Assembly (NCBI GenBank): GCA_024223125.1
Contig: JAAEOP010000224.1
Coordinates: 1-11,061, forward strand
Length of the DNA stretch: 11,061 nucleotides
Direction of reading: 5' to 3'
Source: Chloroflexota bacterium
GTDB lineage: Bacteria > Chloroflexota > Anaerolineae > Promineifilales > Promineifilaceae
This document shows positions 5,788 to 10,888 of this stretch, in pieces; position 1 is the first letter of the stretch; every line of letters begins with the position of its first letter. The notes under the pieces are model-generated. The model was not told where the DNA came from. It worked only from the letters and a program-made list of their open reading frames with translations, and made no database searches. The position numbers and the translations under genes were made by a program.

Positions 5788-7800
5788 TCAGGTATATGCC
5801 GCTAGCGCTGTTTCGATTTGTTTCATTTCGGCGGCCGCTTCATCTATCTTGTGGTTAACAGCCGTTAAAGGAACATTAGATAAAGCCAGGGTTTCAATCT
5901 CATTAAACATAGCGGCCAATGAGAGCAGCCCCACTGTGGCAGCGCTTCCTTTTAAGGTGTGGGCTGTTTGCTTAATTTGGAGGTGGTTGTTTTGCTGGAC
6001 GGCCGTTGTTAACCGGGGAAACAAGTTGGTAAATTCTTTCTGAAAAATGGGCAGCAGTTGGCGCAGGATGGCCGGACTGTCATCACCCATTGTTTTGAGC
6101 AGGGTGGGGTGGTCTACCGGCCATTGAGGATGCGGTGAAATGGCGGTAACCGCAAGCGTTTTCATGAGCTGTTCTGCTTGAACTGGTTTACCCAGTACAT
6201 CATCAAAGCCGCTGGATAGGTAAGTTTGGGGCGCAGAATTGAACACGTCGGCCGTAACGGCCACGAGACGGGGTTGGCGGGCGGCTGGCATTGTCTGCCG
6301 AATTTGTTGGGCTAATGTGACGCCATCCACATCAGGCAGGTGAATATCAATCAAAGCCACATCGTAAGGTCGTGTATGGATTTCATGCAGCAGTTGTCGC
6401 CCATCCGGCACGATGATTGCCTGGTAGCCAAGCTGGGACAATAGCCAGGCGATGACTTTTTGGTTGGTAAGACTGTCTTCGGCAACAATAATTCGCAGGG
6501 GGCGCTGCCGGGCCATGTGGGGGTTTAGTTGTGGAGCGGCCGTGTCCATGATGTCGGCCGTCTCTTCTGCTGCCTGTACCGGCAAGACGATATGGAAGGT
6601 TGTGCCTTTGTGCAGTTCAGATTTGGCCCATAGACGGCCGTTCATCAATCTGACCAGCCGCTGCGAAATAGTCAGCCCTAAACCGGAACCGCCAGACGGT
6701 CGCAGTTGGTGTCCTTGTTGGAAAGGTTCGTACAATGTCTCCAATTGTTCCGGGGGAATACCGATGCCACTGTCTTTTATGGTGATGTGTAATTCTAGCT
6801 GTTCTGGGGTTTGGTTACGGCCGTAAACTTGAACGGCCACCCCACCCGCATCTGTAAATTTGATGGCATTGCTGAGGAGATTTACCAATACCTGCCGAAA
6901 ACGTACAACGTCAGCCACAATTCTGTCGGGCAAATTATTCTGGAAATCAACCGTCAGTTTTAATTCTTTTTGCTGAGCCTGGCCGTCAAACAAATCTAAA
7001 ACTTTATTGATGTTACTTTGTAGAGGAAATGGCCGTGGCAACAACGCCAATTTCCCCGCTTCTATACGAGATAAATCCAGGATGTCATCCAAAATCGTTA
7101 GCAAGCTGTCTCCACTGTGCCGAATGGTATTGGCTAAGGTACTCTGATCAGCCGTCAGGTTCGTTTCCCACAGCATGTCGATCAACCCCAAAATGGCATT
7201 GAGCGGGGTGCGGATTTCATGGCTGGTGTGGGCCAGAAATTGAGATTTGCTCTGGTTAGCCTGTTCCGCTTCTTCTTTGGCTTCCCATAAAGCAGCTTCG
7301 GCTTCTTTGCGGGTAGTGATGTCACGAGCGATGCCGATGAATTTGCGCTCCCCTTGCACCATCATCTGGCTGATGGCGAAGGAAAGGGGAAATAATGTGC
7401 CATCCTGCTGTTGCCCGGTTACTTCATTACGAATGGCAACGATGTCGGCACGGCCGTGATCCTTATCCGTCACCAGCCGCAGGGCATCTTTTTCTACCTG
7501 TTGTCGGTCGGAAGAGGAGAATAAGATTTCCAGATTTTGGCCGGTGACTTCATCCGCGCCTAGATCAAACATCTGCTCGGCCGCACGGTTAAACGTTTCA
7601 ATGGCGCCCTCTTCATCAAACGTCAAAATGGCATCAGCTACATGATTCAGCACAGCTTGCAAACGATCCTGTTCAGCGCCCCGTTCCTGGTATGTCTGGC
7701 TGACATGAGCCAGAAAATGTTGCCAGGCGGCCGCATCGGGGGCATGTTTGGCTGACAAGCCAAGTGCATTTAATTGCATACCTAATAATGGATGAAACAT
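5788..7800 (-). CDS. Soluble hybrid sensor histidine kinase (PAS-HisKA-HATPase-REC-Hpt)
   Basis: 670 residues with a complete phosphorelay in one chain, BarA/ArcB-like but without membrane segments, so probably cytoplasmic. An N-terminal region of about 45 residues precedes a PAS domain (about 45-165, ending IGIARDITTRKEAE). HisKA: phospho-His194 in HTSHEIRTPLNAI. HATPase: N-box LVNLLSNAIKF (Asn307, Asn311), G1 DSGIGI (343-348), G2 GSGLGL (371-376). REC, about 436-550: Glu441-Asp442, phospho-acceptor Asp485, Thr516, Lys538. Hpt, about 565-665: His614 in AHTLKGSA. All catalytic residues are intact. AAGGA lies 5 nt before the ATG at 7798-7800. Because the chain ends in Hpt, a separate receiver is expected as final acceptor; the orphan receiver at 2806-3174 is the obvious candidate. 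It is divergent from the oxidoreductase gene. The PAS ligand is unknown. Confidence 0.95.
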   Translation of the reverse strand: MFHPLLGMQLNALGLSAKHAPDAAAWQHFLAHVSQTYQERGAEQDRLQAVLNHVADAILTFDEEGAIETFNRAAEQMFDLGADEVTGQNLEILFSSSDRQQVEKDALRLVTDKDHGRADIVAIRNEVTGQQQDGTLFPLSFAISQMMVQGERKFIGIARDITTRKEAEAALWEAKEEAEQANQSKSQFLAHTSHEIRTPLNAILGLIDMLWETNLTADQSTLANTIRHSGDSLLTILDDILDLSRIEAGKLALLPRPFPLQSNINKVLDLFDGQAQQKELKLTVDFQNNLPDRIVADVVRFRQVLVNLLSNAIKFTDAGGVAVQVYGRNQTPEQLELHITIKDSGIGIPPEQLETLYEPFQQGHQLRPSGGSGLGLTISQRLVRLMNGRLWAKSELHKGTTFHIVLPVQAAEETADIMDTAAPQLNPHMARQRPLRIIVAEDSLTNQKVIAWLLSQLGYQAIIVPDGRQLLHEIHTRPYDVALIDIHLPDVDGVTLAQQIRQTMPAARQPRLVAVTADVFNSAPQTYLSSGFDDVLGKPVQAEQLMKTLAVTAISPHPQWPVDHPTLLKTMGDDSPAILRQLLPIFQKEFTNLFPRLTTAVQQNNHLQIKQTAHTLKGSAATVGLLSLAAMFNEIETLALSNVPLTAVNHKIDEAAAEMKQIETALAAYT

Positions 7801-7854
7801 GATTGTCCTTATTCTTCACCCTCAGCTTAATTTTAGCCCTCACCAGAGATGGAT

Positions 7855-7887
7855 ACACTCCCCTAACGGTACTGGCATAGGGAGTGT
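7855..7887. promoter_or_regulatory. Inverted repeat in the divergent intergenic region (operator-like)
   Basis: ACACTCCC (7855-7862) and GGGAGTGT (7880-7887) form perfect 8-bp arms around a 17-nt centre; with one bulged C the arms extend to 10 bp. It sits about 55 bp upstream of the kinase ATG, in the 190-nt region shared with the divergent oxidoreductase. It could be a regulator site or a transcript hairpin. Confidence 0.45.
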
Positions 7888-7900
7888 GCAAGTAGCAAGC

Positions 7901-7933
7901 TTGCAAGTGATCTTTGGCCGAATGTACTTGCAA
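7901..7933. promoter_or_regulatory. Second inverted repeat in the divergent region, same geometry
   Basis: TTGCAAGT (7901-7908) and ACTTGCAA (7926-7933) are 8-bp arms around a 17-nt centre, exactly the geometry of the repeat at 7855-7887, with centres 46 bp apart. It is followed by ACCTGCATACCTGCAAAC. The next gene (7991) starts 57 bp further on; a TATACT hexamer at 7959-7964 may be its -10, but no good -35 was found. Confidence 0.45.
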
Positions 7934-7990
7934 ACCTGCATACCTGCAAACTCATTGCTATACTTCTGACAATAAAATGGGAAGGCTTTT

Positions 7991-9007
7991 ATGCGTCAAA
8001 TGTGGATAAGTAAAGCAGGCGCTCCCGGTGTGCTGCAATCACAGGTTAGCCCTGACCCCATTCCACGCAGCGGCGAGGTTCGTATTCGGGTGGAAGCGTG
8101 CGGGGTTACATTTGCCGATCTGATGGGGCGCATGGGGCAGGATAAAGATGCGCCCAAGATTCCCTTTGTGCCTGGCTATGAAGTGGTGGGCACTGTGGAT
8201 TTGATTGCTCAAGGGGTCGCTCATGTTAAAGAAGGGGATGCAGTTTTTGCTCTGACCCAAAGCGGCGGTTACAGTGATGTGGTTTGTGTGCCCTACAAAC
8301 AGGTGTTTCCACGGCTGGATTGGATGAGTGTGCAGGATGCAGCCGCTTTGCCGGTTGACTATCTACTGGCCTATTTAATGTTGACCGTAATGGGGTCATT
8401 ACAGGTGGGGAATAAAGTGTTTCTTCACGGAGCGGATGGCGGTATTGGTCTGGCGGCATTGGACATCTGCAAAATTTTGGGCGCGGAAACATTGGGCACA
8501 GCTTTGCCTGAGAAACATGATTTTCTCAAAGTGCGGGGACTAACCCATCCTATTGATTACCAACATTTTGATTATGAACGGGTGGTAATGGATTTAACTG
8601 GCGGCAAAGGGGTTCATCTGGCGCTGGATGGGTGGGGAGGCGTACATTGGCCTAAAACGTACCGTTTGTTGATGCCGACCGGACGGCTAATTCATTATGG
8701 ATTGCAAAGCCTGGCGCCTGGGAAGCGACGCTCATTTTTAAGTTGGTGGCGTGGTATGATGATGCTGCCATTTTACACGCCGTTAAAGTTGATGCACGAT
8801 AATAAAGGGGTGATGGGGGTGAGTCTGGCAAATTTGTGGGGGGTGGCAGAATGGCTGCGGCCGTGGATGCAGCAAATTATCTCCTGGTATGATGAAGCCT
8901 TCTTCCGACCCCATATTGATGAAACATTTCCCCTGGCCGATGCAGCCCTGGCACATGAATATTTACATGAACGGCAAAATACGGGGAAGGTGTTGTTGAT
9001 TCCGTAG
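7991..9007 (+). CDS. MDR-family NADPH:quinone oxidoreductase-like enzyme (VAT-1/zeta-crystallin type)
   Basis: 338 residues, the normal length for a zinc-independent medium-chain dehydrogenase/reductase. N-terminal GroES-like catalytic domain with VRIRVEACGVTFADLMGRMG (about 30-49) and PGYEVVGTV (61-69), where Tyr replaces the His of zinc enzymes. The Rossmann dinucleotide loop is GADGGIGLAA (147-156), the AxxGGxG form typical of NADPH-using quinone reductases. It should reduce quinones or enones with NADPH in the cytoplasm. The ATG at 7991 has GGGAAGG 5 nt upstream. It is the only complete gene on the plus strand and carries a single CGGCCG near its 3' end (8858), unlike the rich neighbouring genes, which may hint at a separate history. 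Weakly hydrophobic Trp/Met-rich stretches near residues 250-270 could contact a membrane or partner. Confidence 0.9.
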   Translation: MRQMWISKAGAPGVLQSQVSPDPIPRSGEVRIRVEACGVTFADLMGRMGQDKDAPKIPFVPGYEVVGTVDLIAQGVAHVKEGDAVFALTQSGGYSDVVCVPYKQVFPRLDWMSVQDAAALPVDYLLAYLMLTVMGSLQVGNKVFLHGADGGIGLAALDICKILGAETLGTALPEKHDFLKVRGLTHPIDYQHFDYERVVMDLTGGKGVHLALDGWGGVHWPKTYRLLMPTGRLIHYGLQSLAPGKRRSFLSWWRGMMMLPFYTPLKLMHDNKGVMGVSLANLWGVAEWLRPWMQQIISWYDEAFFRPHIDETFPLADAALAHEYLHERQNTGKVLLIP

Positions 9008-9008
9008 G

Positions 9009-9081
9009 TTAAGAGACAATCATTTAGATCGGCGAGGTTTCAAGCGACCTTCGGTCGCAAACCTCGCCGGTCTCTACTTAA
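9009..9081. repeat. Long two-part hairpin after the oxidoreductase gene (possible bidirectional terminator)
   Basis: Inner arms GGCGAGGTTT (9031-9040) and AAACCTCGCC (9059-9068) enclose a second stem, GCGACC (9044-9049) with GGTCGC (9053-9058), a TTC loop and a 3-nt bulge. Outer arms TTAAGAGAC (9009-9017) and GTCTCTACTTAA (9070-9081) pair with a small bulge. It begins 2 nt after the oxidoreductase stop codon. No T-run follows, so intrinsic termination is doubtful; a dispersed palindrome or an mRNA 3'-end stabiliser is equally possible. Confidence 0.65.
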
Positions 9082-9096
9082 GGTTCGCTCGTAAAC

Positions 9097-9153
9097 AACT
9101 TTGGAGTTTCCAGATTGGTTCAATCTTGAAGATTGAACCAATCTTACCAAGTT
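9097..9153. repeat. Near-perfect palindrome between convergent genes
   Basis: AGATTGGTTCAATCTT (9112-9127) and its exact complement (9129-9144) give 16-bp arms around a single base. Outer AACTTTGG (9097-9104) and CCAAGTT (9147-9153) add a flanking partial stem. It lies in the 173-nt gap between the convergent oxidoreductase and sortase-substrate genes and could fold in either transcript. It looks like a dispersed palindromic element. Confidence 0.75.
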
Positions 9154-9180
9154 AAAAACGAATGGACCCTTACAACAAAC

Positions 9181-9738
9181 TTAGGCTGATTGACGCCGCT
9201 GCCATTCCAGGCTGACACCCAGTCCAACTAAAGCTAAACCGAAGACGGCCGCAGCAACCACAAAAATATGATCGTTGCTATTACTATTGGTCGCGGCCGC
9301 ACCCGACTGCGGCAGTACAATAACAGCATTTGCCCCTTGGCTTACACAAAAATCAAACCCCGTTTGCTCTAATCCCGTTTCTGGTAGGACATAAGCGAAG
9401 CGCGGATTTTCTGAGGTCACAACCCATTTGGCGGCGTCTGGTTGGGCGGTAACTTCCCAAATGCTTTGTCCAGCGGCCGCTAATCCATAAGTGCCGTTAT
9501 CTCCAGTGGTCAGGGTGACAACTGTGGCTTTATCACTGCTGACAAACTGGATAGTCACACCCGGCACTGGATTCTCTCCAGCGATGCCGGTGTTGACACA
9601 TTGGCCGTCCCCATTCACATCCTGATAAACGCCACCACGAATGGTGCCACTCTTATCAGTTTGCGCCTGGGCGGCGATGACGCCAAACAGTAACAAAAAT
9701 AATACCAGGAATAAACTCATCTTTTTCAAATGCTTCAT
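9181..9738 (-). CDS. Sortase substrate: secreted SdrD B-like domain protein with C-terminal LPQSG sorting signal
   Basis: 185 residues. Signal peptide: KHLKK charged start, hydrophobic core 7-22, predicted cleavage after AQA (25). The mature part has one SdrD B-like/prealbumin-like beta domain (about 32-130): GGVYQDVNGDGQC with a DVNGDG calcium-loop pattern, PVPGVTIQF, TTGDNGTYGL, and Cys47 and Cys131 that could form a disulfide. The C-terminus is a cell-wall sorting signal: LPQSG (142-146), a short Asn/Ser linker, hydrophobic segment about 158-177 and tail EWQRRQSA. LPQSG is a Ser variant of LPxTG. An internal LPETG (118-122) is probably structural because it is too far from the membrane segment. 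A strong ribosome site, GGAGG, lies 6 nt before the ATG (9736-9738); a TATAGT at 9782-9787 may be the -10. The sortase is encoded just upstream. Confidence 0.85.
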   Translation of the reverse strand: MKHLKKMSLFLVLFLLLFGVIAAQAQTDKSGTIRGGVYQDVNGDGQCVNTGIAGENPVPGVTIQFVSSDKATVVTLTTGDNGTYGLAAAGQSIWEVTAQPDAAKWVVTSENPRFAYVLPETGLEQTGFDFCVSQGANAVIVLPQSGAAATNSNSNDHIFVVAAAVFGLALVGLGVSLEWQRRQSA

Positions 9739-9794
9739 GTAATGCCTCCTTTCCTTTTTACGTTAATGAAACACACTCATGACTATACAGGTCG

Positions 9795-9845
9795 TTCTTG
9801 CGAAGGCAGGAATCCACACACCCGGATACCCGCGAAGGCGGGTAT
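9795..9845. repeat. REP-like tandem pair of GAAG-loop hairpins
   Basis: Hairpin 1: TTCTTGC (9795-9801), loop GAAG, GCAGGAA (9806-9812), one wobble pair. Hairpin 2: ATACCCGC (9826-9833), loop GAAG, GCGGGTAT (9838-9845), perfect. The pair, separated by 13 nt, resembles the widespread 'TTCCCGCGAAGGCGGGAA' class of extragenic palindromes found in many bacterial phyla. It sits just upstream of the sortase-substrate gene, where its -35 region would be. Confidence 0.75.
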
Positions 9846-9859
9846 GACAGTCGGGAAAT

Positions 9860-9982
9860 ACCTGCATAGCATTGTCGTTAACTTAAGACCTCGCAGGTTT
9901 CCAAAATGATCTACGCCCCTCTGAGGTTTTGCGTTAAAACCTGCGAGGTCTTCGCTTAAGTTAACACTTATGACCTGCATAG
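9860..9982. repeat. MITE-like inverted-repeat element with 10-bp flanking direct repeats
   Basis: Left arm GTTAACTTAAG+ACCTCGCAGGTTT (9877-9900) pairs with AAACCTGCGAGGT (9937-9949)+CTTAAGTTAAC (9955-9965): 24 bp with one 5-nt bulge (9950-9954) and a 36-nt loop. The identical 10-mer ACCTGCATAG flanks it at 9860-9869 and 9973-9982, each exactly 7 nt from the arm. This is the layout of a small non-autonomous insertion with target-site duplication, or of a symmetric structured RNA. It occupies the gap between sortase and substrate genes. Confidence 0.65.
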
Positions 9983-9993
9983 TTATACACTCT

Positions 9994-10734
9994 TTACTTT
10001 TCACTGGTTTCTGTAGCCGGTTGGGCTATGACAATAAGCCGGTGTGAATTGTCTTCATAAGGCCAGCAAGTGACCAGTGTCAATCGTTCGTCTTCTGTGG
10101 GGGCGATATAGCTGGCATTTTCCTGACGAACGGATAAGGGTTGCCACCGTTCGGACAAGATTTGAACTTTAGAAACGGTGTAGGTATACGGCCGTTCCTC
10201 ATCATACACAATAATTTCGGCCCCAGCGGTTAAATCCACCAGACTACCAAATACTTCGCCATGAATATTGTGGTGTCCATTCAATACCGTATTGCCTGTT
10301 TCGCCCAATGGGGCGCTTGTATTGTGCCAGCCGACCTCAAAAGCAGATGGAACCTGCCACTGAAAATAGGTCTGACCATTGCTTTTTACAGGAGCCAGAC
10401 CAATGCTGTTAACAGGCGCATCCAAATCAATAGCGGGAATGACAATACGTTCTGGCTGGCCGCTGATATAGGGTTTGCCGGCTTCCGCGGCCGACACAAA
10501 GTTACCTTGAGCGTCTTCTTCCAAAGGCGTCTCTGGTAACAAAGCGATGTCAGAAGAGGGTTGGGCGGGTTCGCTGATGAGCACATCTGCGGCCTGGATG
10601 CGCTCCACCGCCTGGGGGTTGGCCTGGGGCAAAACGAAGAAGATGGCCGCGGCCGTTAACACAACAATCACCCCGACTACAATAAAAACAATACCCAGGG
10701 GGATGACCTTCTCCTCATCGTTATGGTTACTCAT
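9994..10734 (-). CDS. Sortase (class D/E/F-like) transpeptidase
   Basis: 246 residues from ATG 10732-10734. A short cytoplasmic N-terminus (SNHNDEEK) is followed by a membrane anchor (about 11-36) and an extracytoplasmic sortase barrel (about 95-238). Catalytic residues are all visible: His in TGNTVLNGHHNIHG (about 147-159), Cys223 in LTLVTCWPY, Arg232 in NSHRLIV. It should cleave LPxTG-like signals and link the protein to the cell wall or another amino acceptor. The class cannot be fixed by eye. Its likely substrate is the next gene downstream (9181-9738, LPQSG). The frame extends to a GTG at 10753-10755, but that lies inside the promoter (10742-10770), so ATG 10734 is chosen; only 7 nt separate the -10 from the ATG, implying a leaderless mRNA. 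Confidence 0.92.
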   Translation of the reverse strand: MSNHNDEEKVIPLGIVFIVVGVIVVLTAAAIFFVLPQANPQAVERIQAADVLISEPAQPSSDIALLPETPLEEDAQGNFVSAAEAGKPYISGQPERIVIPAIDLDAPVNSIGLAPVKSNGQTYFQWQVPSAFEVGWHNTSAPLGETGNTVLNGHHNIHGEVFGSLVDLTAGAEIIVYDEERPYTYTVSKVQILSERWQPLSVRQENASYIAPTEDERLTLVTCWPYEDNSHRLIVIAQPATETSEK

Positions 10735-10741
10735 GCCGCTT

Positions 10742-10770
10742 AGTATAAACGACACTGGCGGTTATGTAAA
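10742..10770 (-). promoter_or_regulatory. Sigma-70-type promoter of the sortase gene
   Basis: On the minus strand, TTTACA (10765-10770) and TATACT (10742-10747) are separated by exactly 17 nt, both one or two bases from consensus. The -10 ends 7 nt before the ATG at 10734, so transcription would start at or within a few bases of the initiation codon. The location excludes the upstream GTG start. Confidence 0.6.
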
Positions 10771-10784
10771 GAAATGAGAGGGGA

Positions 10785-10806
10785 CAATCCCGTCTCTTTG
10801 GGATTG
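10785..10806. promoter_or_regulatory. Small inverted repeat upstream of the sortase promoter
   Basis: CAATCCC (10785-10791) and GGGATTG (10800-10806) are 7-bp arms with an 8-nt centre, in the divergent region between sortase and the right-edge gene. It begins 15 bp upstream of the sortase -35. Operator or hairpin; not decidable. Confidence 0.35.
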
Positions 10807-10824
10807 CGCGGGGTGATCATGGCA

Positions 10825-10849
10825 TGAAACGTCTCACGTTTCACGTGAA
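10825..10849. promoter_or_regulatory. Overlapping palindromes with a parS-like core
   Basis: TGAAACGT (10825-10832) and ACGTTTCA (10836-10843) are perfect 8-bp arms with a 3-nt centre. The right arm overlaps a 10-bp palindrome TTCACGTGAA (10840-10849). GTTTCACGTGAA (10838-10849) matches 12 contiguous bases of the 16-bp ParB-binding parS consensus; the remaining four bases do not match. It lies 40 bp upstream of the right-edge gene. Confidence 0.35.
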
Positions 10850-10873
10850 GTTCAAAAACCTACAATCCCTATA

Positions 10874-10882
10874 TGCTACAAT
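10874..10882 (+). promoter_or_regulatory. Extended -10 element of the right-edge gene
   Basis: TGCTACAAT contains the extended TGn motif (10874-10876) and a -10 TACAAT (10877-10882). No convincing -35 is seen, which extended -10 promoters tolerate. The ATG at 10889 is 6 nt downstream, again predicting a leaderless transcript. Confidence 0.4.
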
Positions 10883-10888
10883 GGACGC

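Noticed and set aside
7673..7933. A minus-strand 86-codon frame overlapping the kinase start
   Set aside because: It is out of frame with the kinase, spans the intergenic inverted repeats, and has no recognisable domain.
9031..9068. Classical intrinsic terminator
   Set aside because: The stem is strong, but neither strand has a T-run after it; kept as a repeat with possible terminator role.
9783..10004. A 73-codon minus-strand frame between sortase and substrate
   Set aside because: It is made of the two palindromic repeat elements and shows no protein features or ribosome site.
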